A stretch of 30,288 nt of DNA from Chara braunii (Eukaryota; Streptophyta; Charophyceae; Charales; Characeae). Positions 1 to 8,745 of the stretch are shown here, one piece after another. The stretch covers positions 842,261 to 872,548 of the forward strand of contig BFEA01000214.1 of the NCBI GenBank assembly GCA_003427395.1, in the 5' to 3' direction. Within the stretch, counting starts at the first letter, position 1, and each line of letters starts with the position of its first letter. The notes beneath the pieces were generated by a model that had not been told where the DNA came from, did no database searches, and was given only the letters and a program-made list of their open reading frames with translations. The position numbers were made by a program, and so were the translations under genes.

Positions 1-630
1 CCCCCGCGTGCGCCTCTTCTCCCCCCACGCGGCTGATCTCAGCCCCCGCCCCCACTGCCCAACCTCGCTTCCGCTCGCCCTTCCTCCCCCTCCGTACGAT
101 ACCCCTATTGATCGGCAAAAGTTTATAATACTTTATTCTCCCATTTTGAACATTTAAATTAATTGAACTTCTTTATTTTTGAAATTTTACATTTTCCTTT
201 TTCAAAGTAAATAATTAACGTTTCGTATTTCAAATTAGATTAGAATTTCGCATCTTCACCTTATTATCAAACATTAATTCAATTAATCTCTAGGTTACCT
301 GATCGGACAACCGGTCGGACATCCTCCCCGGGCAGTCTGTCCGAGCCCGAACGCCAAAAAAAAAAGTAGAAGAAAAGAAGTCCTCAAAGAATTGTGAAAA
401 ATACTATAGTCCTCAAAGAATTGTGAAAAATACTATGTTATCTAGAAAACTAAACTGAACAACTTTTGCCTTGGGATGATATCGAAATTCGGTGTCAAAT
501 TTAAAATAAAAAATTAAATTAAAAACACCCCCAATTTCCCCCACTTTTTTTATGCTTTTAATTGCTAAAAATGGAGTTGTCCGGGCCCAGACGTCCGGGA
601 CACCCCTGACTGTCCGCCCAGGATGACCGG
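1..630. other. Gene-free flank of the solo LTR
   Basis: No coding region is supported here. Positions 1-115 are C-rich; about 118-300 is strongly AT-rich with TTTAAATT-like words; 300-350 and 570-630 contain GC-rich GTCCGG/GGACA-type words. The sequence just left of 631 ends in ACCGG and the sequence right of the solo LTR starts with CCGG, so 1-630 and 1887 onward were probably contiguous before that insertion. The AT-rich stretches on both sides look alike and may be one older repeat. Confidence 0.5.
379..436. repeat. 29-bp perfect tandem duplication
   Basis: Two identical 29-bp copies (379-407 and 408-436) beginning AGTCCTCAAAG and ending AATACTAT lie head to tail. They lie in non-coding DNA and look like a simple local duplication. 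Confidence 0.9.
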
Positions 631-692
631 TGTTACATGCTGCGCCTGCACATGAGGGCCATTTTCCAGGCCCTGCGTCCCTCAGGCTGAAA

Positions 693-862
693 GGCTGAAA
701 ACCAGGGCCTACAGGCCCCGTGGCTGTTTCAGCCTGACAGCCTGAAAACCAGGGCCTACAGGCCCCGTGGCTGTTTCAGCCTGACAGCCTGAAAACCAGG
801 GCCTACAGGCCCCGTGTCGTTTCAGCCTGACAGCCTGAAAACAAGGGCCTATAGGCCCCGGA
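693..862 (+). repeat. 46-47 bp minisatellite in LTR U3
   Basis: Units beginning (G)GCTGAAAAC or GCCTGAAAAC start at 693, 740, 787 and 833, giving periods of 47, 47 and 46. Each holds AGGGCCTACAGGCCCC, itself partly palindromic. Related but fewer units occur in the element A LTR U3 regions near 2755-2845 and 10480-10590. Confidence 0.9.
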
Positions 863-962
863 AGCTTCCTCAGGCTTTAGCCAGAAGCTACCTGGAAACT
901 TCCCGGAAGCTTCCTCAGGCTTTAGCCAGAAGCTACCTGGAAACTTCCGGAAGTTTCCTCAG
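858..962 (+). repeat. 45-bp minisatellite in LTR U3
   Basis: Units beginning CCGGAAGCTTCCTCAGG start at 858 and 903, and a partial unit CCGGAAGTTTCCTCAGG starts at 947. This array directly abuts the 47-bp array and is not seen in the element A LTRs, so it is specific to this LTR copy or subfamily. Confidence 0.88.
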
Positions 963-1013
963 GGCCTAGCACGTTTGGGCATTGGCAAGAGCAGCCTCCT
1001 GGACGGGCCAGCA

Positions 1014-1022
1014 CTATATAAG
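1014..1022 (+). promoter_or_regulatory. TATA box of the solo LTR
   Basis: CTATATAAG lies 380 bp into the LTR between GC-rich flanks, where a U3 core promoter is expected. The element B LTR has ACTATAAG in the same CCAGCA-preceded context at 19133-19140, which supports a shared promoter position. Transcription start was not determined. Confidence 0.6.
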
Positions 1023-1886
1023 ACTGGCCCGCCCTACAGGCAGCAGGTAGTCTTCAGGATTCGGCAACAGCACTCTGGAGGAGCGCTGGCAGTAGTCTTC
1101 GGCGCTGGGCGCTTTGTAGCGTTAGCAGTAGTCTTCAGCGCTGGGCGCCATAGCTAGAGTAGCACTAGAGAGAGACTAAGATTGGGCGGAGGCCAGGGAT
1201 ACTTACCTGCAGCGCCGTTGCTCCAGCTTCGTCTCCGAGGTACCTGCAGCACAGCTCCATCTTCACAGGTTAGTACCTGGCATACAAGAGAGACAGAGAG
1301 AGTTCTTCTTCTTCCTCTTCTCAGTCCACCATCTCCCTCTCACCCTCTCTATATCTGGCTTCACTGCATCAGCAGACTATGGGAGAGAGAGAGAGAAAGA
1401 GAGCTTGGTGACATGTGGATCCAGACTCGACATTGGACTTCAGACATTTTGACGAGGGATTATTTGGGACTCGTAACGAGACTTGGTGTTGACGACTTCC
1501 CCATCTCTCCCCTCCTCTTCGTCTGACCCCCTCCTCTTCGTCTGTGCATGGCTGGACCTGGCGCCTCTTCCTGTGTATAGCGCCAGGGCTCTTCACACCT
1601 GGTGATGAGCATGATGTATGTTTAGTCTGCATTGTGACATTGATTGGGCTAGTCATTAGCATTCTGGCATTCTGTTTCGCTATCTCGTGCTACGTGAATG
1701 AGGTCAGTCCCGGTCAGGTCAGGATTAGTATCTAAGTCTTCCCTGCGCTATTCAGCATCATTTTCTATGTATTGGAATGCACATTGCTTGTTGAGATTCT
1801 ACTTGCACTGCATTGTCCATTCAGTCCTTTTCATCACATTGCGGATCCTCGGTTCTTATGTACATCGCCCAACTGGGCATGTAACA

Positions 1887-2262
1887 CCGGCCAGGACGTC
1901 CTGCCATCGGACAACTGGTAACATAGATTAATCTCCTTTTTTTATTTAATGCTTTTTGGCATCTCCTTTTTTCGAATTTCTGGGCAATTACTTAAATTAA
2001 CTTTAAATCCAATCTAAATCCGCTAATTTACACAAATAAGTTGACTTCAATCAGATCAGTTTTAGTATTTAATTCATTTAATAAAATTCGTTGAAATTAA
2101 TTACAGTCGCTTTAAATTCGTTTCAAATTTATTAAAATCCCTTAAATTACATTGATATTAAACCCATTTATTAAATATTAATCATTTAAATTTGCATTTA
2201 ATCCATTAAATTAATTTTAAATTCAAATAGATATTTAATTCATTTAAATATTTTCTAATGCA
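1887..2262. other. AT-rich gene-free stretch
   Basis: After a short GC-rich piece (1887-1925) the sequence is almost entirely A/T with recurring ATTTAAAT, CATTTAAT and TTAAATTA words. No ORF, RNA gene or promoter is supported. It ends abruptly at 2263 where homology to the element B LTR starts. Confidence 0.6.
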
Positions 2263-2697
2263 AGTAAAAGGGCCTTTACCCGATTAAGCCCCTGCTCGAG
2301 GAAAGCAGCATATTGGCGTCCCTCGCCCAGAGCCCAATTCGTGAAAGCAGATCAAAGGACATGTTCTCTGGGTCAAAGGTCACATCCTAACTAAAGCAAA
2401 GGACATTGTCAAAGGTCACAGTTGTGCCTCTGGACGAATAGTTGCAAAATCTAAATATTTGAGTCACAGCTGTTCATCCAGGGGGTGTGCAAGTCCTGTC
2501 TATTCATGCAGAGATGTGTCTGCACGTGTAGTCAATGTGTCTGTTCGTGCAGTAAAGGTGTCTGTTCGTACAAAAGATGTGTCTGTCTAAAACGAAGTCA
2601 AGGAGTTAAGTCTCAGTCCAGATTCGAGTCAAAGGAGAAGTCTAGATACAGATAGGCCGTCCGAAATTGAGGCCTACAGGCCGCAGCAGCAGCAACC
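2263..2697 (+). mobile_element. Left 435 bp of an element B-family LTR
   Basis: From AGTAAAAGGGCCTTTACCCG at 2263 to GCAGCAGCAACC at 2697 this is nearly identical to 18602-19036. The copy at 18602 continues with CTTGAAGGACAGG, but here the match stops exactly where the element A 5' LTR begins. Element A therefore inserted into this LTR, whose right part is missing from the window. It may be the 5' LTR of element B (whose gag-pol starts at 12538) or a separate copy. The shared start does not show a canonical TG, so the true LTR edge is not fixed; AGTAAAAGGG could instead be a polypurine tract. Confidence 0.82.
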
Positions 2698-3090
2698 TGT
2701 TACATGCTGCGCCTGCACACGCAGGCCATTTTTCAGGCCCTCCGCCCTTCAGGCCGAAAGCCTGAAATTCAGGGCTTACAGGCCCCACGTAGGTTCAGCC
2801 CGAAAGCCTGAACTTCAGGGCCTACAGCCCCTATGTCGGTTCAGACTAAAAATGGCAACAGCCTTTTTAGCCTGAACCCAAGGGCCATTTTCGGTCGTTC
2901 ATCAGAACGACCGGCCCTGAAACTCAGGCACCGAACCAGGGTTTCGGGAACAGGCTATTCGTAGCCTGTTTCCCACGCCAGCCTCAGCAGGCTGCTGCAC
3001 GCCAGCCCCTGGCACACTTCGGCATTGGCAAGAGCTGCCTCCTCGGCCTGGCTCGCCCTCCAGCAGTCAAGAGGCAGGCCGAGGTAGTAC

Positions 3091-3312
3091 ATAGGGACTT
3101 CCCAGGCACTTCCAGGGTAGTCAGTCGGCAGTTGTAGTCTTCAGGATTCGGGAGCAGCACTTTGGAGGGAGCGCTGCAGAGTCTGTCTCTTATACACATC
3201 TAGATGTGTATAAGAGACAGATAGGGACTTCCCAGGCACTTCCAGGGTAGNCAGTCGGCAGTTGTAGTCTTCAGGATTCGGGAGCAGCACTNTGGAGGGA
3301 GCGCTGCAGAGT
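3091..3312. repeat. Artefactual 92-bp duplication around adapter
   Basis: 3091-3182 and 3221-3312 are copies of the same 92 bp (from ATAGGGACTT to GCTGCAGAGT), identical except for the Ns at 3251 and 3292. They flank the adapter at 3183-3220. The other LTR copies in the window show no such duplication. Confidence 0.93.
3183..3220. other. Nextera mate-pair junction adapter (contaminant)
   Basis: CTGTCTCTTATACACATCT at 3183-3201 is followed directly by its reverse complement at 3202-3220. This is the 19-bp Tn5 mosaic end in inverted duplicate, which is the circularisation junction of Nextera mate-pair libraries. It is library sequence carried into the assembly and not part of the organism. Confidence 0.97.
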
Positions 3313-4094
3313 AGTAGTAGTAGCGTTAGCTTGTAGTCTTCAGCGCTGGGCGCCGTAGGTAGCTGTAGTCTCCAGCGCTGGGCGCCATAGCTAGGTAGTA
3401 CTAGAGAGAGAGAGAGAGAGCTTGGGCGGAGGCCAGAGGTACTTACCTGCAGTGCCGTTGCTCCAGCTTCGTCTTCGAGGGGTTCTGCAGCACAGCGCCA
3501 ACATCACAGGCGAGTACCTGGCTCGTATCTCAGTCCACCATCTCCTTCTCCCCCTCTCAACTTCTGACTTCACTGCATCTGCAGACTACGAGAGAAGAGA
3601 GACAGAGCTTGGTGACATTGGATCCAGACTCGACTTTTAGGGCTTCAGACATGGCAACGAGGGATTATTTGGGATTGGTGACAAAGACTTGGTGTTGACG
3701 ACATTCCCATCTCTCTCCCTCCTTTCGTCTGATCCCTTCCTTTTCGCCGGTGTATGTCTGGACCTGGCGTTTTCTTCCTGTGTACAGCGCCAGGCTCCTT
3801 CACACCTGGTGATGGATACGATGTATGTTTGGTCTGAGTTCAAACATTGATTGGGCTAGTTATTAGTATTCTAGCATTCTGCTTCGCTACTTTGTACTAC
3901 GTGAATAAGGTCAGTCTCGGTCAGGTCAGTCTTAGTATCAAAGTCTTCCCTGTGCTATTCAACACCATTATGTATGTATGAGAATGCACATTGCTTGTCG
4001 AGATTCTATTCGCACCGCATTGTCCATTCAGTCCTTTTCATCACATTGCAAATCCTCAGTTATTACGTACATCACGTATCTGTGCATGTAACAG

Positions 4095-4110
4095 TTGGTA
4101 TCGGAGCTTT
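4095..4110 (+). other. Primer binding site, tRNA-iMet type
   Basis: TTGGTATCGGAGCTTT starts one base after the LTR end. It differs at one position from the TGGTATCAGAGC core complementary to the 3' end of plant initiator tRNA-Met, the usual minus-strand primer of plant LTR retrotransposons. Confidence 0.85.
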
Positions 4111-4738
4111 GCTTGTGAATCAGGACAACCTGATCTGACACGTGTGCGGGGACTAATTAGCTGATTAGTCTTTATTGATTGCTTAGAACACAATAGCTAG
4201 ACCCCAAAATCACGATTTTGACCTCACTACCGAAAATCGATTTTTTTTTTCTTTTCTTGGATTTTTTTTATCTCGCTGTTCTGTTGTGGAAAATCGCAAT
4301 ATCGCAACATCTGAAATTCCCATTTTTGTTTTTCTTCTGAAAATTTAAAATTTCGCTGTTGAAAATCTGAAATATTTTTCTTTTCGAAAATTTCGATTTC
4401 CTGTTGCATTTCCCGTTGCTTCGAAATTCGGAATATTTTCTTTTCTGAAATTTGTTTTTTTGAAAACGGTACGGGAAATATTATTCTTCAAACTGCGAAT
4501 ATTTTCATCAGAATAAATCCGAATACTTGTCATTTCTGTTCGGAATTTTTTCGCAGTTCTGGGATTCTGTCGTTCAGTTCTATAAATCATTGGCAGTCTA
4601 AAGTCGAAATTTTTTTTCTCTCTCTTTCAGTGATCATTTCGCACTTCAAGGGAGGTTGGGAGACCTACCGAACTTGCAAAAATCGGGATTTTTATTTTTC
4701 TCGAAATTTTTTTTTGCAAACTTTAAACTTTTCTTGTT

Positions 4739-4791
4739 TGATTAGTGGCTCCTTATCTAAGTGATTAGTGGCTCCTTATCTAAGTGATTAG
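4739..4791 (+). repeat. Short tandem repeat in element A leader
   Basis: A 23-bp unit, GATTAGTGGCTCCTTATCTAA plus GT, is present twice in a row, followed by a partial GATTAG. It is non-coding. Confidence 0.85.
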
Positions 4792-4895
4792 TTGGGCGAT
4801 TATCCCACCCACCCCTCCCCACCTATGTTGTTGCCATCTCTCCCCTTACCTTCTCTGCTTGTCTCCGGGTACCCCCTGCGGCGACATTGGTGAGT

Positions 4896-4972
4896 TGCCA
4901 CGTCCAGCAGGCCACGTCAGCAGGACACGTCAGCAGTACCATGTCAGCAGCAAGGGATACCACATCAGCAGG
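4896..4972 (+). repeat. CCACGTCAGCAG degenerate array before gag
   Basis: Five degenerate copies of a 13-14 bp word (CCACGTCCAGCAG, CCACGTCAGCAG, ACACGTCAGCAG, CCATGTCAGCAG, CCACATCAGCAG) lie just upstream of the gag ATG. A single GCCACGTCAGCA also occurs at about 11645. Their role is unknown. Confidence 0.75.
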
Positions 4973-5013
4973 CCCCGACCTGGTCTATGCTATTGCGGTC
5001 TCATACAGCAGTC

Positions 5014-6437
5014 ATGGACCAGCGGCCCGGAGAATCAGACGAGGCCTATCAGGCCCGCGTGCTGGCCTGGAGTACCGAGACAAAGAAACGGGCAGATGAC
5101 GCTGCCGCAACAGCAAAGAAGAAGGCAGAGGATGCCGAGCAGGCACGTCTGCTGGCGATTGAACAACAGCGCCAACATGACGAGGCAGCGTTACTTACAA
5201 TGGCAGCGGAATGGCGGACCGAGGCCGAGAATAACCAGTTGGAGGATAGCGCAAACAAGATAGCCCTCCTCCTCTCGCATCTCACAGACCTCCTGGCAAC
5301 CTGCATTACACAGCAGGAGGAGATCCACGGTCTCGACAACTTGCTAGCTCGCGTCCAGGACCGCCTTCAGCGGTTGGAGCAGCGACCAGTCGCCGCCGCC
5401 GCCGCAAGCTCTTCCAACACTTCCGACCGCCTCAACAGATGGACGTCGGCTCACTCAAGGATGGCGTGCAATTGCAGCAGACTGCGACACAACAGTTGCA
5501 ACAACAGATCTGCACTACCGCCAACACCTCGAGTTCGGAGCTGCGCGAGACAGCTCCAAAGTTCGATGGGCAGGAGATCTTCTGCGACTCAATGAAGACA
5601 AATCTGGTTCCATGGTTTCGCAAGTTCGAGCTCACGGTGCAGCTCCACAACGTCAAGGAACACAAGCACCACGCATACTTGTACTCTCGCTCAGGGGGCG
5701 CTTGTCAGGCTTGGTTGGACAACCTGTTATCCAAGTACGGAGTGGTAGCCAACGACTTGCACACCAAGATCAGTTGGGATGATCTGAAGGCGGCGTGGCA
5801 CAAGCGGTTCCAGGTGGAGCCGCCAGTGATCAAAGCCATGGACAAGCTCATGGTCTTCGAGCAAGGCACGCTGCCGAGTACGGACTGGATCGCCGAGTAC
5901 CAACACTTGACGTCAGTCCCAGACATCTTGATGGGCTTCAAAGCCATCCGCCGTTACTTCATCTCAAGGTCATGTCCGACATTAAGCAATGCCCTGACTC
6001 ATGTCGAGGACACCTTGACGACGACGGCGGAGTTGTTTGACAAGGCTGCGCAAGGAGGCCAAGAACCTCCGTTCATTTGCGTCAGGCCCGAGCAGGGACC
6101 AGCATCGGCCGAGAGTGGCCGTGGTCGCAGCGGCAACACCGTTGGACCAAACCAGCGAGGCTGTGTCTGCCAGTGAAGGGGACAGACTCGCAGCCGCCCG
6201 GGAAGGTGGCCGCCCGGGAAGGTGGCCGCCCGGGCAGAGGCCGAGGACTCGGCAAGACGAGGACACACACTGCATCTAGCCCCGGGCCCGGTGCAGCAGC
6301 TCAGACAGGCCCATGGTCCCAATATGGCATCTCCGAGTCAGCATTCAAAGCGCGCGACAGATTCCACTATTGCCTTTGGTGCAACAGCGATCTTCATTAG
6401 ACGCAGGTTTGCCCATTAAAAGGCAAGGGCAGATAGG
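5014..6437 (+). pseudogene. gag of gypsy element A, frameshifted
   Basis: Capsid/nucleocapsid polyprotein that would package element RNA. The start is taken at the ATG at 5014 (MDQRPGESDEAYQ). An Ala/Lys/Glu-rich coiled-coil-like N-terminus (to about 5430) runs in the frame of 5014. The retrotransposon-gag capsid core, with KFDGQEIF and the region around WLDNLLSKYG and WDDLKAAWHKRF, continues from about 5437 in the next frame. A further shift near 6045 and a 16-bp duplication at 6194 change frame again. The end holds a CCHC zinc knuckle, C-x2-C-x4-H-x4-C with Cys codons at 6371, 6380 and 6410 and His at 6395, but a TAG at 6398-6400 lies inside it. At least three frame changes and one stop make it non-functional as written; sequencing errors could account for some. 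Confidence 0.85.
6194..6234 (+). repeat. 16-bp tandem duplication shifting the gag frame
   Basis: CCGCCCGGGAAGGTGG is present at 6194-6209 and 6210-6225, with a partial third copy at 6226-6234. Because 16 is not a multiple of three, loss of one copy would join the upstream frame (ending GDRLAAAREGGRPGR) to the downstream frame that holds the zinc knuckle. Confidence 0.9.
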
Positions 6438-8745
6438 GAAACTGAGAACCGCCGAGAGTGACTCGACGACACTCTCGACGCCTTCGGAACCGGTTTCTTC
6501 ACGAGTAACCGGCCTTCATTCCGAGGCGCACGCGGAAGTCGATAGTCCTCTTCTACTTTCTTTTGAGGACTATGCTGCCCGGCTCGTTCCTACGCTAGGT
6601 ACTCAAGCTCAAGGACAAGGAGTGTGTGCGGTTTCTTCTCCGTCCGGCAACGGCGACGTATCGTCTTCAAGTGGTTCATCACGGGATTCGGCACGCGAGT
6701 TCAACATAGAGGCATTGGACCCGCTCACGTCTGAGGACTTTGCATGGCTTCCTCTCCCGACCATAGGCCGCTTGCCGGGACCGCAATGCGCAGCACTTAG
6801 CGCTAATCTTCACACTTACTTATCCTTCTATGCACCACCAACTTCGCTGACGGATGACGAAGTCGCGGTGGGGGACATCCTGGCGTACACTACCAAGGTG
6901 GCCCGCGAGTTTCGCATGCAGCGGTACGATGACAACAACACACCGCTCATGTATGTCCGCATTCAGGTTGGGCAAGCGTGTCCTACAGCGCTTTGCTGGA
7001 TAGCGGCGCGTCTCGCAATTTCATGAGTCAATCCTTTATGCAAAGGGCTGGCCTTGGCGCACAAGTTCGGAGGAAGGCAAACCTGACGGCGATCAAGTTG
7101 GCGGATGGAAAGACGCAACAACTTCTCGACCATTACATCGAGGCCGTACCGGTCTACTTCGCACCTCATGCATGCGAACCGGTGACATTCGATATTCTCG
7201 ACACGGACTTCGACATCATTCTGGGAATGCCTTGGCTTGCAAGTGCGGATCACACGGTCAACTTCCATCGGCGGACTCTTAGCGTTCGCGACGCCTTCGG
7301 CGTGGAAGTGGCGTGTACTATTCCTCTACCGCACACTTCGATCCGGTGCCAAGTGGTGACGACCAAATCATTCCGGGCGACTTGCGCTTACAAGCAGCCC
7401 GAGGAGATCGACCTATGTTTCCTACGGACCGTCGCGGTAGCCGACTCCTCACCCACGGACTTGTCTTTGGACCCCCGTGTGGTGCGGTTGCTGGACGAGT
7501 TCGCCGACATCTTCGAGTCACCTACCAGTGTGGTGCCGGATCGGCCGATCTCTCACGAGATCATTCTTGAGGCTGGTGCCGTGCCGCCGAAAGGTTGCAT
7601 CTATCGGATGAGCGAGGAGGAACTTGAGAACCTCCGCGCACAACTCGATGAATTGCTGGCCAAGGGCTGGATCTGCCCTAGCAGCTCCCCATATGGAGCA
7701 CCAGTTCTCTTCGTCAGGAAGAAGAACAAGGATCTACGATTGTGTATCGACTACCGCAAGCTCAACGCGCAAACCGCCAAGAACGCGGGGCCTCTTCCTC
7801 AAATCGACGATCTTCTTGAGCGACTAGGCGGCGCGAAGTATTTTTCCAAGTTGGATTCGAAATCGGGATATCATCAAATCTCGATCCAGCCGAACGATCG
7901 CTACAAGACCGCGTTCAAGACGCGGTACGGGCATTTTGAGTGGGTGGTCATGCCTTTTGGCCTCACCAACGCCCCGACGACCTTTCAGGCGGCCATGACC
8001 AATGAGTTTCGTGCAATGTTGGACCGGTTCGTGTTGGTCTACTTAGACGATATTCTCGTCTATAGCCGGTCATTGGAGGATCATCTTGGGCAGCTTCGAC
8101 GAGTGTTGGAGACGCTCAGCCGTGCCAAGTACAAGGCCAACCGCGACAAGTGTGAATTTGTGCGGCAGGAGCTGGAATACTTGGGCCATTTTGTTACACC
8201 GCAGGGCATCAGTCCGGTATCGGACAAGATTGAGGTCGTCCAGGAGTGGCCGGAGCCTCGGAACGTTACGGATGTTCGCTTGTTCCTCGGTCTTACCGGC
8301 TACTATCAGCATTTCATCAAAGGCTACTCAAAGATCGCGGCCCACTTGAACAAGCTTCAGTGCGAGGATCGACCGTTTGACTTCAGAGAGGAGGCGCATG
8401 GATCATTCTTCGCTCTCAAAGTCGCGCTATTGTCTGCGGAGGTCTTGCGGATATACGACCCGCTCGCCCCTACGCGCGTCACTACGGATGCGTCAGGCTA
8501 TGGCATTGGTGTAGTCCTCGAGCAACATGATGGTGTGGACTGGCACCCGCTCGAGTACTTCAGCAAGAAAGTGCCCCTCATGCATTCCATTGACGATGCA
8601 CACAAGAAGGAGCTCCTCGCCTTCGTCCACGCGCTCAAGCGGTGGCGGCACTTCCTCCTTGGTCGAAGCCAATTTCACTGGGTAACGGACAACAATCCGT
8701 TGGTCTTCTACAAGACCCAAGACACCGTCAACAGCACCTCGCTCG
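6438..8745 (+). pseudogene. pol of element A: protease, RT, RNase H start
   Basis: N-terminal part of the element A polyprotein, which matures the proteins and copies RNA into DNA. 6438-6977 encodes a low-complexity linker ending LMYVRIQVGQ. One frame change near 6977 leads to a long clean frame from 6978. The aspartic protease has D-S-G at 6999-7007 (LLDSGASRNF) and ILGMPWL downstream. Reverse transcriptase follows from about 7600: SSPYGAPVLFV, LCIDYRKLNA, DSKSGYHQI, MPFGLTNAPTTFQ and the catalytic YLDD at 8040-8051. RNase H starts with TTDASGYGIG (Asp codon 8487). The frame is lost near 8740-8748 shortly after the WVTDNNPLVF motif. Protease and RT look intact at the motif level. The order PR-RT-RH is that of Ty3/gypsy; other retroelement groups are excluded. 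Confidence 0.92.

Larger units (their letters stand above)
631..1886 (+). mobile_element. Solo LTR, element A family (Ty3/gypsy)
   Basis: This 1256-bp unit starts TGTTACATGCTGCGCCTGCAC, the same 21 bases (to one or two changes) that open the LTRs at 2698 and 10431, and it ends TGTAACA like the 5' LTR of element A at 4087-4093. TGTTACA/TGTAACA are perfect terminal inverted repeats. CCGG flanks both sides (627-630 and 1887-1890), consistent with a 4-5 bp target-site duplication. No gag-pol follows, so it is most simply the product of recombination between the two LTRs of an old element. The middle carries a TATA box and repeats of a GCGCTGGGCGC-type word; the right part shares GCGCCAGG and TTCACACCTGG words with 3760-3810. 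Its length matches that of the 5' LTR of element A once 130 artefactual bases are subtracted. Confidence 0.88.
2698..4093 (+). mobile_element. 5' LTR of gypsy element A
   Basis: The LTR runs from TGTTACATGC to CATGTAACA, with 7-bp perfect terminal inverted repeats, and is followed after one base by a tRNA-iMet-type primer site. Its first part aligns with the truncated 3' LTR at 10431-11221. As given it is 1396 bp, but it contains a 38-bp sequencing adapter and a 92-bp duplication (3091-3312); removing these 130 bp gives 1266 bp, close to the 1256-bp solo LTR. It contains GCGCTGGGCGC repeats, an AG-dinucleotide tract at 3402-3420 and an ACTTACCTGCAG word at 3441. Two N bases lie at 3251 and 3292. 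Confidence 0.92.
4111..5013 (+). other. Element A untranslated leader
   Basis: About 900 bp between the primer site and the gag start. 4210-4740 is A/T-rich with many GAAATTT and TTTTCTT words and has no supported gene. Two short tandem repeats lie near its right end. The last 120 bp before gag is GC-rich. Confidence 0.7.

Noticed and set aside
631-960. CRISPR-like regular repeats
   Set aside because: The 45-47 bp units are contiguous with no unique spacers and lie in an LTR of a eukaryotic element; they are minisatellites.
2984-3199. Antisense open frame beginning MCIRDR
   Set aside because: Its start is translated from the Nextera adapter at 3183-3220, so it is an artefact.
4784-5263. Open frame overlapping the element A gag start
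   Set aside because: It is out of frame with gag, runs through the CCACGTCAGCAG repeats, and has no motif.
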